From the NCBI RefSeq assembly GCF_902150065.1, contig NC_043986.1, positions 9,333,390 to 9,397,389 of the forward strand: a stretch of DNA of 64,000 nt. Reading direction: 5' to 3'. This document shows positions 10,615 through 21,691 of the stretch, piece after piece; position 1 is the first letter of the stretch; each line of letters starts with the position of its first letter. The stretch is from Myripristis murdjan. Its lineage: Eukaryota > Chordata > Actinopteri > Holocentriformes > Holocentridae. The position numbers and the translations under genes are program-made. Under the pieces are notes generated by a model. That model searched no databases, was not told the origin of the DNA, and saw only the letters and a list, made by a program, of their open reading frames with translations.

Positions 10615-10733
10615 AGTTCACTCTTGTTTCTCTTCAGATCGTATAAATCTTTCGCCTTTTACTAAAGATTTCCGTGGAGAGGAACATTATGAGAATTTAC
10701 TAATTTTTTGATGCCCTGCAGTCAGCAGGGCTG
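10615..10733 (+). ncRNA. U5 snRNA gene copy U5-7
   Basis: Loop I and Sm site are normal; the 3' arm reads GAGAATTTAC. The hairpin GCCCTGCAGTCAGCAGGGC pairs fully. The PSE at 10561-10582 has one change in its last third (AAGATGGAG). The start is preceded by CATTTGTCTCTGAGGC. Confidence 0.94.
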
Positions 10734-10977
10734 CTGTTTATGTGAAAATTAAAGTGTAATTCAACTCATTTTCAGAGACAAAAGCTTTCTGAGTACTAAT
10801 AATTCAATAATCCTTTTAATTCTTGCAGAAAATGAAAGAGCAGTTTGCTAGGTTGTGATTGAAGTTTAATTTTACACTTTTTTCTTACCTTAAATTTCCT
10901 CAAGTGAATTAGAACATCAGGTATTAGGAGCACAGATTTAAAAAAAAAAAAAAAAAAAAAAGCAAACGTGTGCGCAG
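10734..10977. repeat. Spacer 3' of U5-7
   Basis: It holds the flank of U5-7, a spacer stretch and an A-run at 10939-10960. No gene seen. Confidence 0.5.
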
Positions 10978-10993
10978 TTTCCCCATAATGCAT
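10978..10993 (+). promoter_or_regulatory. SPH/ZNF143-type site separated from U5-8
   Basis: TTTCCCCATAATGCAT has one C more than the usual site. It lies about 650 bp from U5-8 because a LINE fragment sits between them. Confidence 0.5.
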
Positions 10994-10994
10994 G

Positions 10995-11465
10995 TCTCTC
11001 TCTACGTCGTCCACAGACGAGGCAATCATCGGCGTTTCCAGTCCACCTGGTTCTCCATACATCTGGCCAGCTCATTTGTGCTTTCTGTACCAGCGTTGTT
11101 CTTTTGCACGTCCACGCAGGTAGGTTTGGGACACCCTGTTGATCAATGACTGCGTATTGGTTCCCACAGCAAAAGCTTTCTTGCTGGGAGTTGTTAATGT
11201 CGATGGCAGTGACCGGCAAGTCCCATCCTCCTGGTTGCTATCTTCTCTGACACGTGGTAACTCCCCTTACAGCCATGTGTTGGTAATGTTTTCATCCTGT
11301 TTGATGGTTAGAACCACACATAGCATTCTCATGTAGCACGCGTCCAAGGACTTCTGTAGGGCCTGCGTCAGTGTCCAGCACTCACGGCCATAAAGGAGAA
11401 TGGACTTCACAGTAGCAGAGAAGAAACTGATCTTGATGTGTCGGGGTAGGTTTGATTTCCACACT
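10995..11465 (-). mobile_element. LINE reverse transcriptase C-terminal fragment
   Basis: On the minus strand a frame includes KISFFSATVKSILLYGRECW and DACYMRMLCVVL, the well-conserved block after the reverse transcriptase domain of a fish non-LTR retrotransposon. A second frame (10995-11219) continues into DVWRTRWTGNADD, so the coding region is shifted at least once. Neither a 3' tail nor target duplication is seen. It splits the distal and proximal promoter parts of U5-8. Confidence 0.75.
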
Positions 11466-11643
11466 TTTTTTTTCTGCTTTAACCATTTCTGTCCAGTGCT
11501 CATGTTTTAGAGGAACTTTAAGTCTTGATCTGCCCTCCTGATGAGATAAATGAAGTACTGTCGGTTCAGAATGTTGATTTAAAAACCGACACCGAGGATG
11601 TTAAGACGGAGAAAGGGGCTGGATCCTCGTTCCTCTCTCAGGC

Positions 11644-11762
11644 AGTTCACTCTTGTTTCTCTTCAGATCGTATAAATCTTTCGCCTTTTACTAAAGATTT
11701 CCGTGGAGAGGAACATTATGAGTATAAACTAATTTTTTGATGCTCTGCGTTTAGCAGGGCTT
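11644..11762 (+). ncRNA. U5 snRNA gene copy U5-8
   Basis: Loop I, stems and Sm site are normal; the hairpin has one wobble (GCTCTGC/GCAGGGC). The PSE at 11590-11611 matches the norm. The nearest upstream SPH-like site is about 650 bp away beyond a LINE fragment. First member of the inverted trio module with the deleted copy at 12081 and U5-9. Confidence 0.93.
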
Positions 11763-11937
11763 TCAGTGTTGTGAAAAAAAAATTGGTGAAAAAGTATTTT
11801 TGAAGCTGTCTTTCAGATTGAGTGGTATTGCTGTGCTCTATAAAGAATTTAGAGATTAAATTGTTGATGATAGAGTTGGAAATGGAGAAATAAAGACAGT
11901 ATTTTCTTTTTTGGTTCATAGTATTGCTACGTAGGAC

Positions 11938-11957
11938 ACTTTTCCCATAATGCAACG
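11938..11957 (+). promoter_or_regulatory. SPH/ZNF143-type site before a deleted U5 copy
   Basis: CACTTTTCCCATAATGCAAC, left over upstream of the class A deleted copy at 12081. Confidence 0.6.
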
Positions 11958-12080
11958 AGAGAAATGAGTCGCAGTTTTTTTTTTTGTTTTTTTTTTTTTT
12001 TTGCTTTTGTAGCTTGCATCATTTCTGTCCAGTGCTCATGTTTTAGTGTCACTTTAAGACTTGATCTGCCGTCAGGATGC

Positions 12081-12120
12081 GTTTCAACTCATTTTTGATG
12101 CCCTGCATTCAGCAGAGTTT
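12081..12120 (+). pseudogene. Deleted U5 copy (class A)
   Basis: Only GTTTCAACTCATTTTTGATG and the 3' hairpin remain. The upstream junction (CTGCCGTCAGGATGC) is the same as in the other class A copies, here on the plus strand. A clear 3' box-like GTGAAAATAAAAGCAC follows at 12130. Confidence 0.85.
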
Positions 12121-12745
12121 CTAGTTATGTGAAAATAAAAGCACAGTTTAACTGTTTAATGCCTGTCCTGTGTGCTTTCTAAGATGCTGCAATTTAACAC
12201 AGTTGATGTATTCAGAGATAAACATGTCTTGAGTCCCTTTAATTTAGTCATCCTGTTCATTCTTGTGGCGAAAAAAAGAGCAGAGTGTTAGGGTGTGAAT
12301 CAAGTTAAGTGAAAGTGAAGCTTATTACAGGTAATCAGCTATGATAGGAAGCAAATACTTCAACTTAAAAAAGATACAATAAAATGTTTGTTTCTCCATT
12401 TTCCTTCGTATCATCGTTGAATTTTGATTTGTAACATTTCTCTGTACCGTTGTAATCCAGAGAAATCATGGTAATCCCACTTAATTTCATGAAAAGATAA
12501 AGAATAAACTAAGTACTAATGTCTTTTTTTTCTCCACAACATCAGATTATGGGTAATAAGCTATGATAGGAAGCAAATACTTTAACTTAAAAAAGATAAG
12601 ATTATTTTTGTTTCTCCATTTTCCACCATATCATTGTAAATTGGTCTGTAAAATCTTTCTAGATTGTATATAATCACACTCAAACTGCTGAGAGGTTATG
12701 CACTAACGCTTACCAATTTGTTACCATTATTTTACACAAGACTGG
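12121..12745. repeat. Convergent spacer between deleted copy and U5-9
   Basis: Same spacer as 1009-1556 in opposite orientation, followed by a second partial repeat of the AAAATGTTTGTTTCTCCATT block (12380 and 12610). No gene seen. Confidence 0.6.
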
Positions 12746-12864
12746 AAGCCCCACTAAAAGCAGGGCATCAAAAAATTAGTTGATACTCATAATGTTCCTC
12801 TCCACGGAAATCTTTAGTAAAAGGCGAAAGATTTATACGATCTGAAGAGAAACAAGAGTGAACT
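12746..12864 (-). ncRNA. U5 snRNA gene copy U5-9
   Basis: The RNA fits the norm, with hairpin GCCCTGCTTTTAGTGGGGC. The PSE at 12897-12918 reads CACTGAGG in place of CACCGAGG. An SPH site at 13096-13113 lies about 240 bp upstream. Confidence 0.94.
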
Positions 12865-13095
12865 GCCTCACAGAGTAACAAGGATCCAGCCCCTTTCTCC
12901 GTCTTAACATCCTCAGTGTCGGTTTGTAAACCAACTTTCTGAACAGACACCACTTCATCCATCTCATCCTGATGGCAGATACAGTCTTAAAGTGACACTA
13001 AAACATGAGCACTGGACAGAAATGATTCAAGGAACAAAACAAAAATAATAATAATAAAAAATAATAGTAAAAAAAAAATGTGACCCATTGCTGTT

Positions 13096-13113
13096 GTTGC
13101 ATTATGGGAAAAG
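13096..13113 (-). promoter_or_regulatory. SPH/ZNF143-type distal site of U5-9
   Basis: TTTTCCCATAATGCAAC on the gene strand, followed by the reverse of a GGTGTGG box. Confidence 0.7.
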
Positions 13114-13375
13114 TGTGACCACACCTCTGCTTATCAGAGAAAAAAAACTCCTATATAATACCTGCAGTTGCATTGCACTAATAATATACGAACAAGCTAT
13201 GATATGAAGGAAATACTTCAACTCAAAAAAAGATATAACATCACATTTGTTTCTCATTTTTCTATCATATCATCATTGGAAGTTAGTCTGGGTTATGGTA
13301 ATCCCACTCAAACTGCCAAAATGTTATGTAATAGTGTATTTACCAACTTAGTAAGTTTATTTTGCACAAAAACGA

Positions 13376-13494
13376 AAGCCCCACTGAACGCAGGGCATCA
13401 AAAAATTAGTTGATACTCATAATGTTTCTCACCACGGAAATCTTTAGTAAAAGGCGAAAGATTTATACGATTTGAAGAGAAACAAGAGTGAACT
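13376..13494 (-). ncRNA. U5 snRNA gene copy U5-10
   Basis: Changes fall in the internal loop (CTTCAAATCG) and outer stem (GGTGAGAAAC), which weaken the pairing with CTCTTC. Loop I, Sm site and hairpin are normal. The PSE at 13527-13548 is intact. The distal site at 13705-13720 lacks one G of the usual GGG. Confidence 0.92.
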
Positions 13495-13724
13495 GCCTGA
13501 GAGAGGAACGAGGATCCAGCCCCTTTCTCCGTCTTAACATCCTCGGTGTCGGTTTATAAACCAACTTTCTGAACTGACACCACTTCATCCATCTCATCAG
13601 GAGGGCAGATCAAGTCTTAAAGTGACTCTAAAACAGGAGCACTGGACAGAAACAGTTAAGACTACAAATACAATAATTGAAAAAAACTGCTACCAATTGC
13701 TCTTGTTGCATTATGGAAAAGTGT

Positions 13725-14162
13725 GACCACACCTCTGCTTTTCAAAAATGTTGCTCTCCTACATAACACTTGCTATTGTGATTCACTTCAGAAATGTTTA
13801 ATTCAAAACAAAACAAAACAAAAAACTTGGGAAAGCACACACAAATAAACACCACACAGGTTTGCCAGTGACCTCCCAGAAGAAAATTTCGCTCTTTCCA
13901 TTTTTATTGAAAAAGTCCACACTCTATGTCAACCTTTTGCTTTTTGCCAACATGTGCAGCAACAACTCTGCTGGGTTTTCTTCCGCTTCCAACTGAGTCT
14001 ACTGAATTTAATGTGTATTTATAGTTCATTTAGTGGAATTTTCATGTAAACCTCTATTTTGTTTAATATCAGTAGGTAGCAATGGTATGAAGCAAGTACT
14101 CTGACTTAAAAAAGGAAAAATAAATAATCTTAAACTTGTTATTTCATTTTCCACAACTTCAG
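13725..14162. repeat. U5 spacer module (same as 9896-10336, inverted)
   Basis: It runs from the CCTCTGCTTTTC block to the 3' flank of U5-11. It holds a run of AACAAAACAAAACA and the AACAACTCTGCTGGG block. No gene seen. Confidence 0.6.
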
Positions 14163-14282
14163 AAGCCCTGCTGAGCAGCAGGGTATCAAAAAATTAGTTA
14201 AAACTCATGATGCTCCTCTCCACGGAAATCTTTAGTAAAAGGCGAAAGATTTATACGATCTGAAGAGAAACAAGAGTGAACT
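14163..14282 (-). ncRNA. U5 snRNA gene copy U5-11
   Basis: Long-hairpin form like U5-6 and U5-17 (CCCTGCTG/CAGCAGGG), with GATACC after the Sm site and GAGTTTTAAC in the 3' arm. The PSE at 14315-14336 is intact. A Kolobok inserted at TTAA 14405-14408, 123 bp upstream, displaced the distal region, and no SPH site follows on this side. Confidence 0.93.
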
Positions 14283-14408
14283 GCCTCAGAGAGGAACGAG
14301 GATCCAGCCCCTTTCTCCGTCTTAACATCCTCGGTGTCGGTTTATAAACCAACTTTCTGAACTGACACCACTTCATTGATCTCATCGGGAGGGCAGGTCA
14401 AGTCTTAA

Positions 14409-15578
14409 AGGCCCCATGGCCTGAAAAATGCAATTTTTGTTGTTTTTGCATGATAGGGAATCCCAATGTCCACCCTCACACACTCACTGACTTTGAGGCG
14501 CGCTCCCGCCAAGTCCGTGAGGGCTTAGGGTTGTCCCATTGACAAATCATGAAGTGCGTGAGGAATCTCTCGCGGACTTTTTGAGCCCTTAATGCACCCT
14601 TTCCGTAAGTGGGCATCTCCGCAGACTTAGCGTTAGGGAATTACCCATAGTTCATTGCATTGTGACGTATGACATGAATCCCCTGGGGAAACCAGCTGGC
14701 AGTCGCTTTAAAAGCGAAGTGGAACGAGCGAATTTGTAAACAAAAAACATGGAGGGTCCAATCAGCAGTGACGCTGCAAAAAAGAAGAAGTTCCCATGTG
14801 AGTATAATATTTTATATAAGATGGCCTTCAGAAACGAAGGAAATAAGCAGATAGGCAGTGCATGTTTGTTTTTTATCTCTTGGCAAGCGCATCAATGCCT
14901 TTTGTGAAATAAAAAGAAAATAAAAATAATTAAATTAAAAAAAAAATAAAAATAAAAAGTCCCAAAGCTGCGATTGTGAGAAACATGATGCATCGCTGTT
15001 GACACCCAAACAAAGGGCTGTCCCATTCCCTTTTTATAGTACTTCAGCCCCTTGCAGCCTCACGCTCTCAATCACTTTCCAGGTGCAGCTACTTAAGTCA
15101 TTGAGGGCTCAGGGCTTAGGGAGGAGATTGAGATTCAGCCACTGTTCCATGCATTAAACCTATGATAAATGGAGAAGTGCACACAGCCGGTTTTTTGAAA
15201 CTCTCCCCGTAAAAGGAGCGGATTGCACTTCCGTTACTTAATGATGTCATGAGGACAGTGACTCCGCCCACAGCCCGCCTCCGCTCCCCAGGCAACAAGC
15301 TCACAAGCGAGCAAACTTAGCCAGTCTGACTCCGCTCCCCGGGCAACAAGCTCACAACATATTTAAAAACACATTTAACAAACATAACTTAACATTCTGA
15401 AACATCCTGTAATAAACAGATTTGAGGTGGTTCAGTGTTTCCTGCCGTCTGTGGTTTGGGATCGGAGTCGGGCTCAAACACGAACGGTCGTATAACATCA
15501 CGCTCAGGGTCCCGGTTTCACGGCTCCATTGGGTTTTCGTCCAAATTTGCTTGTCTGTTGGGCTCATTTCAGCGCGGA
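14409..15578. mobile_element. Kolobok-type (THAP) element, right end missing, with nested element
   Basis: The left end AGGCCCCATGG abuts TTAA. The sequence matches 20183-19320 in reverse but is interrupted by a nested element at 14459-15136. THAP-type residues are still readable near 15540 (frame with LVCWAHFSAD). It breaks off at about 15578 into the CCTCTGCTTTTC module of the array, so the right end is lost. Confidence 0.7.
14459..15136. mobile_element. Nested DNA transposon with GAATCCCAATGTCC ends
   Basis: The left end GAATCCCAATGTCCACCC matches the reverse of the right end (GAATCTCAATCTCCTCCC). It lies inside the Kolobok copy, which runs uninterrupted at this point in its relative at 20090-20160. 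A short exon-like ATG frame followed by GTGAGT is at 14750-14804. The superfamily was not decided. Confidence 0.6.
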
Positions 15579-16237
15579 CCTCTGCTTTTCAAACATTTTT
15601 TAATTCAAAACAAAATAAAACAAAAACTTGGCAAAAGCAAACATTTCATTTAAATATCAATTCAAACTTCACCCACTGAGGACTAAGGGCACACTCACAT
15701 TTGCAAGTCTGTTCTGCGCCCAAGCACGTTTGCCCCTAAAATCCGGATTATTTGACCAGTGTGATCGCTCTGTTCCGTACTTGAATACAGTAGCCTACAC
15801 TTCCCCCGCTCTGGCACGGTAGGAGGGGGTGTGCTTCAGCACGGTATGGGCGCATACACGAGCACATGCATGGTCACGCACGCAGCGCGCGGACGTAAAT
15901 CATGAAACTTTCCTCCTGCCAATCAATAATTAACCATGTTGTCTGTGTCATTGTCCGTTTGCTACTGCAACCGCGTATAAACAAAAGTCGGTTTATAATG
16001 AAAGTACAGCAGTCTGTGCGCCGAGATCCGGCAGACCTGGTGCCGACCAGCACCACGCCAGCACCGGCCGCAGCACCCGGTCAGGTCTGGTCTGCCGGAT
16101 CTGACAGGTGCCGCTCCGGATGTCAATTGGACCTTTCTGAAGAGGAAGTTACCTCCAAAACTGTCAAGGTAAATAAACATCCCATGTCTGATTAAAAGGA
16201 ACAAAAATGTCTTTTAGTTAAAAGGAAGACATGATGA

Positions 16238-18470
16238 ATGTATTTGCTGCCAGCAAGCGGGCAGCAACAGGAGCAACAGCAGCAGCAGCAAGCTAAAGGA
16301 CCCGGCTGTGGTCCTACCTCCCCAATGCCACCCGCTGGTAGCCAAGAGGTAATATCTTTCAAACCATCGCAGGATTATAATTTTCCTGCCAGGAAGTTTA
16401 GCGGGGAGAAGTTCACTTGCTCCTGCAAGGCTGCCTGGTTCAGAGAGTGGCAGTGGCTGAAATACATTGTGGACAGTGATGGCATTGTGTGTGGTGTGTG
16501 CAGGTCGGCTGTCAAGAGCAAGCTGGTCGTGTCAGAAGCCGACAGTCTATTTTTGAAAGATAAAGGCTTTTCAAACTGGAGAAAAGCAACGGAGAAGATC
16601 TGGGACCACGAAAAGACTCGCATTCATTTAGATGCGACCCAAAGATTGGCTGCATTGAAAACAACGCCAATTAATGCGTTACTCTCTGAGGCCGCTGCGA
16701 AAGATCAGAGAACAGCGCGGAAAATGCTGGAGCTCATTTTCAGCTGCGTAAGATTCCTGGGGCGCCAGGGACTCCCTCTGAGAGGGGCTGCAAATCGGGA
16801 TGGGGTGTTATGGCAGCTAATGGTGGAGAAGGGTACGCACTGATCCTGACCTGGAGAACTGGATGAAAAGGAGAGACAACTGGATGTCTGATAGCATTCA
16901 AAATGAAATTCTGGAGCTGTTTGCGCATGACATTCAGAGAAAAATCGTAGCCAAAGCATCCCAAAGTCCCTTTTTTGGCTTAACTGCTGATGGGACCACC
17001 GACGCAAGTGGCAAAGAACAGTTTTCATGCAACATACACTTTGCTGATCACAATCTGGAAGTTCACAATTTCTTTCTTGGCTTTTACAACGCCCCAGACA
17101 CATCAGCAGAAATGCCGTTTTTGCGCTTAAAAGATGTCCTTGTTCGGCTCAATTTGCCACTGGAGAAGCTGAAAAGCTACGGTTTTGATGGAGCCAGTAA
17201 CATGTCTGGGAGGTTCAGGGGAGTGCAGGCAAGATTAAAGGAAACATGTCCTGACTCCGTGTTTGTCCACTGCGCAAATCACTCTCTGGATTTAGTGTCG
17301 CAAGAAGAAGCAAAAGAAGTGCACCTTGTTGCTGATACACTGAACTTCGTATGAGAAGTCACAGTTGTTATTAATAATTCAGCAAAGCAGATACCAGTCT
17401 CTTTTTGGATGTGGTGAAGTGTTAAACCTGCTTGCCCTGTGCCCAACTCGATGGTGCATCAGAGTTGTGGCACTGTCACGTTTACTGGCCGGCTATGGAG
17501 AGATGCTACTGGCATTCAGGACCTTGGAGGGTGACAGGACTGTCAAAGGGGAGATGCGTGCCAAAGTGGCAGGACTGATCAAAAAGGGCACCAGTACGCG
17601 CACAGTGTTTGGCTTGTTTGCCTGCGTTACTGTATTCACCCCATGTGAAGCAGTGGCTCGATCACTGCAAGGCATCAAGGTCACAGCCCTTGGATCCATG
17701 GAAGCTGCCAAACTCCTTTGCCAACAACTGGACACACCGCGACATGAGGACACCTTTGCCGACCTGGTGGCCAAGACCAAGCAGTACACAGGGCACTAAA
17801 AGCTGACGGCACCATATCCAGCGCACACCAGCATGATTTCGCTATACAGCGGAGGAGGAATGGGAGTTGAAGGACGTGGAGGGTAAATAGTAATAACGTA
17901 AGGTTTCACAATAAGCCTTATTTGGGGCAATATCAACAGTATTTTGAAAAACACATAGCCTACCATAAAACTTATTAATAGCCTGTAATTGTGTAGGCCC
18001 TGGACCTGGTGTGCTCAGAGTTGGAGCGGCATTTCGATCAGGAGGGACTCCGCGTAGCTGCAGGGCGAAAGCAGGCCGTTATTGAGGCGGCTCAGGGGAA
18101 ACGAGTCGATGTGGGTTCCCCGGAACAGGCCCCCTTTCCACGAGAGCAGCTAAGCCTTGAGCTCCTGAGTGATGTGTGTAGGGGATGAGAAATTTGCACC
18201 ATCCAGGATGTTGTGACCGTCCTGCAAACCTTGCAGCCCCAAACCCGCTCCATGCTGTCAGAGGTGGAGAAGCTCATGAAGCTCTGTCTGGCCCTGCCCA
18301 TATCTGTTGCGGCATCCGAGTGCTCTTTCTCAGCCTTGCGCAGGCTGAACACCTGGCTGCGCAGCACCATGATGGAGAGACTTACGCATTTGGCCATTAT
18401 GAATACCCACAGTGACCTTATGGATGAATGCGATGTTTCGACCCTGCTTGAAATATTTATCAGTAGGTAA
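16238..18470 (+). pseudogene. hAT transposase (TTF-finger/DUF4371 type), broken
   Basis: Reading pieces in order: 16238-16843, a glutamine run then a TTF-type zinc finger region with IVCGVCRSAV and GFSNWRKATEKIWDHEKTRIH; 16863-17354, catalytic region with GLTADGTTDASGKEQFS, YGFDGASNMSG and VHCANHSLDL; 17365-17799, the following helical part with CPTRW; and 18213-18470, the dimerisation end with SVAASECSFSALRRL. They lie in three frames, with at least three shifts or stops. Relatives include ZMYM1-like transposases. It cannot make a whole protein. Confidence 0.8.
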
Positions 18471-18542
18471 ACTGAGAGAAGGTCCACTTTTGGAAACACA
18501 TGAATGCCCTGAGTCAGGAGTGCAGAGTTGTTCTTTTTTCAT

Positions 18543-18664
18543 GCTGTTATGTTATAATGATGTCATATTAAAATGATGTTATGTTATAATGATGTTATGT
18601 TAAAATGATGTTATGTTATAATGTTATGTTGTAATGATGTTATGTTATAATGATGTTATGATCC
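18543..18664. repeat. Minisatellite of ATGATGTTATGTTATA units
   Basis: About seven imperfect units of 11-22 bp built from TTATGTTATAATGATG, within the 3' part of the hAT element. Confidence 0.8.
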
Positions 18665-18840
18665 TTAAATTACTTGATTTATTGATCAAAGTTTCATTTT
18701 CTTAACAATAAAGCCGTGTGTTCATCCATTCTGGTTCTCTTATAACTGCATGCTATTATAAAGTAACTTAAAATCCTTAATTATTGATTGAAGTGTGCGT
18801 GTCTCCCCCGCCCCTATCAACAAAAATTCGACGTGAGCGT

Positions 18841-19107
18841 GGGTGAGCGTGACTTAAATCAATCAATTTGCAGCCTACAGATCAATTAGAAGCTGTTTCA
18901 TCAGACATCAAACACAATCACATCAATCACAACACAATCACATTTTCCATTTTTATTGAAAAAGTCTACACAAAAGTCTACAGTCTGGGTAGTTTTTCTG
19001 CCTGAGTCATTTCTGTCCAGTGCCTGAGGGTCACTTTAAGACTTGATCTGTGCTGAGGATGAGATGAATGAAGTGGTGTCAGTTCAGAAAGTTGATTTCT
19101 AAACCGA
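18841..19107. repeat. Array spacer and distal promoter of U5-12
   Basis: The block around TTTGCAGCCTACAGATCAAT and AGAAGCTGTTT recurs at 49455-49490 and 60575-60610. No SPH site is present; the GTAGTTTTTCTGCC to CTTTAAGACTTGATCTG block typical of U5 promoters begins at 18990. Confidence 0.6.
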
Positions 19108-19161
19108 CACCGAGGATATTAAGACGGAGAAAGGGGCTGGATCCTCGTTCCTTTCTTAGGT

Positions 19162-19280
19162 AGTTCACTCTTGTTTCTCTTCAGATCGTATAAATCTTTC
19201 GCCTTTTACTAAAGATTTCCGTGGAGAGGAGCATTTTGAGTATCAACTAATTTTTTAATGCCCTGTGTTCAACAGGGCTT
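19162..19280 (+). ncRNA. U5 snRNA gene copy U5-12
   Basis: The Sm site reads AATTTTTTAATG, so the G after the U-run is A; the same change is in U5-13, U5-25 and U5-30. The hairpin pairs fully (GCCCTGT/ACAGGGC). The PSE at 19108-19129 has one change (GATATTAAG). A 3' box-like GTGAAAATAAAAGCAT follows at 19288-19303. No SPH site was found upstream. Confidence 0.9.
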
Positions 19281-19319
19281 CTGATCATGTGAAAATAAAA
19301 GCATAGTTTAACTGGGTAA

Positions 19320-20183
19320 AGGCCCCATGCTTTACAGGGTTTTATGTTAACTGTTGATATTCCTGCAAAATGTGGCTTTGAGGACCTGTGGTCTGCTAAA
19401 TACATTTTCACAGCTCCTCTCTTGCCTTTATCCCTGAGCTCTGGCAGCCAATCAGAAGAGAGAATCAGCCCCTCTCCACTGATTGGCTGACTGTTTTCTC
19501 AGTGGCATATGGTCGGGCCAATCACAGGCAAGTTAACGGCTATAACGTTATCAACGGTACTAATGAAAAACTTTACAACTTCCGAAAACGTTCCCGTCTT
19601 GATGAGACAGAGACAAAAAAATCACTTACTGGTCGTGGAGTTGACATTGGTCCAGACGATGTGGGGACAGCAGGATCCTTTACCAACAGTTTCTTTGTGA
19701 AACCGGCATTGTATTGTGCAAGGTTGATAAAACAGTCGGCGCTGAAATGAGCCGAACAGAGGAGCAAATTTGGACTAAAATCCCGTGGGACCTGGGAAAA
19801 AAAATTGACGTCAGCCACTGGTCTGTAACGTGTGTTTTTTTTTTTTTTGGTTTTTTTTTGGAAGAGTGTGCAGTGAAACATGAGTCTCCTTGCATCCGTC
19901 TGTGGTGCAGCAACGTTTCTTAGACATGTCACTAACCTGTTACCTTGTTACCTGGGAAACAGACGGGCTGGCTAGTTTAAGTGGGCGGAGTCGCCTTGTG
20001 TGTGACATCACAAAGAGGAGGAAGTGCTGTCCGCACGTTTTAAAGGGAGAGTTTCAAAAAATAGGCGGTGTGCATTTCTCCATTTATCACAGGTTTAATG
20101 CATGGGACAGTATTTATGTGGCCCCAAGGCCTTCCCTATCACGCAAGAACAACGAAAATCGTATTTTTCATGCCATGGGGTCT
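19320..20183 (-). mobile_element. Complete Kolobok-type (THAP) element, 864 bp
   Basis: Ends AGGCCCCATG and CATGGGGTCT are inverted; the right side is flanked by TTAA (20184-20187) and the left by GTAA (19316-19319), a decayed copy. The related spacer at 12143 has an empty GTTTAATGCC site. On the minus strand it carries a broken THAP frame with IWTKI-type residues and an SSAHFSADCFINL motif. Too short for a full transposase, so it depends on others to move. Confidence 0.8.
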
Positions 20184-20187
20184 TTAA

Positions 20188-20562
20188 TGTTCTGTGTACT
20201 TTTAAGATGCTGCAATTTAACACAGTTGATGTATTCAGAGGGAAACATGTCTTGAGTCCCTTTAATTTAGTCATCCTGTTCATTCTTATGGTGAACAAAA
20301 GAGCAGTGTGTTAGGTTGTGAATCAAGTTAAGTGAAAGTGAAGCTTATTACAGGTAATCAGCAATGATAGGAAGCAAATACTTCAAATACAAATACTTTA
20401 ACTTAAAAAAGATATAATATGTTTTTTTCTCAATTTTCCACCATTTCATCATTGGAAGTTGGTTTGTAAAATTTTTCGAGATTATGTAATCCCACTCGAA
20501 TACTAAATTTTTATGTACCAGTGTGTTTACTAATTTATTAACTTTATTTTGCACAAAACTGG
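20188..20562. repeat. U5 spacer, 3'-flank module
   Basis: The blocks AAGACATGTC, TAGGTTGTGAATCAAG and TTGGAAGTTGGTTTG occur in the usual order and lead into the 3' end of U5-13. No gene seen. Confidence 0.6.
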
Positions 20563-20681
20563 AAACCCCACTGAATGCAGGGCATTAAAAAATTAGTTGA
20601 CACTCATAAAGTTCCTCACCACGGAAATCTTTAGTAAAAGGCGAAAGATTTATACGATCTGAAGAGAAACAAGAGTGAACT
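20563..20681 (-). ncRNA. U5 snRNA gene copy U5-13
   Basis: Changes: GGTGAGGAACTTTATGAGTG in the 3' arm and AATTTTTTAATG at the Sm site. Hairpin closes with wobbles. The PSE at 20714-20735 is intact and an SPH site is at 20825-20841. Confidence 0.93.
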
Positions 20682-20824
20682 GCCTCAGAGAGGAACGAGG
20701 ATCCAGCCCCTTTCTCCGTCTTAACATCCTCGGTGTCGGTTTAGAAATCAACTTTCTGAACTGACACCACTTCATCCATCTCATCCTGAGCTGACTAAGG
20801 CAGGAAAAAAACTACCCATTGCAC

Positions 20825-20841
20825 ATTGCATTATGGGTAAA
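20825..20841 (-). promoter_or_regulatory. SPH/ZNF143-type distal site of U5-13
   Basis: TTTACCCATAATGCAATG on the gene strand, 144 bp upstream, next to a reverse GGCGTGG box. Confidence 0.7.
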
Positions 20842-21375
20842 TTGTGACCACGCCTCTGCTTTTCAAAAGTCTTTTCTCCTCTATAATACCTGCCATTGGG
20901 TTTCCAAACAGTTTCCAAAGAAACAGTTACAACATCAAGAATATTTATTTAGGCTATTTGACCTTTATTTTTACAGGCATAATAATTAAGAACGGGTTCT
21001 TAATTCATGAACCCTTCAATTTTCACTGAATTGGAAACTAACAGGCAGAGAAATCTGCTGCTGCAATTTGCTAAAGAAATTTAGGTTTAAAAAAAAAGGT
21101 GTAGAGGGCTTGTTCAATTTCATCTTGAATTACAACTCAACACATCGCTCTCTCATTGGCGACAGGAATGAACTGGGATCACACCTTAAAGACACTGAGG
21201 TCAATTTCCTCTGTAAAATGTTTTGACTGTTAAATTACAATAAACTGATAAAACAGGCTCTTAGAAACCTCTATTGCTTTTTTCAGGTAATTAGCAATGA
21301 CAGGAAGCAAATACTTTAAAAACAAAAAAGATCTGTTTATGTCTCCATTTCCTACCTTGTAATCATTGGAAGTTA
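20842..21375. repeat. Spacer module shared with 30733-31210
   Basis: This copy and 30733-31210 are almost identical over about 480 bp, including the block ATTTATTTAGGCTATTTG, and are related to 4760-5229. A 61-residue frame seen in both copies has no codon-like features and follows the duplication. Confidence 0.7.
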
Positions 21376-21585
21376 GGCCCCGTTTACACGACAACGATTT
21401 TTTACAAAGAACGGTAAACTTTTGTTGAGGTTTGGCCTTTCATTTACATGCTTGAGGTGAATATGACCTTAATCGGGTTCGGTGCATGTTTTCATGGCAC
21501 GTGCGCAACCGGAATATTGTGAATATTCCGAATAATACCGGAATATGGTTTGCATGTAAACGTGCTCACTGATCATCTCATCTTG
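21376..21585. mobile_element. MITE fragments
   Basis: Starts GGCCCCGTTTACACGAC and holds TTTACATGC and CCGGAATATTGTG with an inverted GCATGTAAACG near 21560. At least one palindromic MITE is present; it replaces the left half of the hAT MITE beside it. Confidence 0.5.
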
Positions 21586-21691
21586 TATCAGAAAGGAGGA
21601 ACTAATCAGTGAAGTCACCTGGTGGAGACCTGGGTTGGAATGAAAACCTGCAGCCTCTTGGCCCTCTATGGCACATGATTGGACATCCCTG
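21586..21691. mobile_element. Half of the palindromic hAT MITE
   Basis: Matches one arm of the element at 5230-5427 and ends ACATCCCTG, followed by CTCTAGAT at 21692-21699, the same target as in the 5-kb copy. Confidence 0.75.

Larger units (their letters stand above)
15680..18840 (+). mobile_element. Decayed ZMYM1/DUF4371-type hAT transposon
   Basis: Three kilobases lie within array spacer that runs on uninterrupted elsewhere (compare 49425-49450). The start GGGCACACTCACATTT is the left boundary; the right boundary is near 18840, inferred from return to the array sequence. Transposase pieces occupy 16238-18470. No target duplication was found. Confidence 0.75.

Noticed and set aside
11525-11740. 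A 60-70 residue reading frame ending in DRINLSPFTKDFRGEE that recurs at 12768-12962 and 29908-30111
   Set aside because: It is the translation of the U5 promoter and RNA gene itself; the repeat reflects the RNA, not a protein family.
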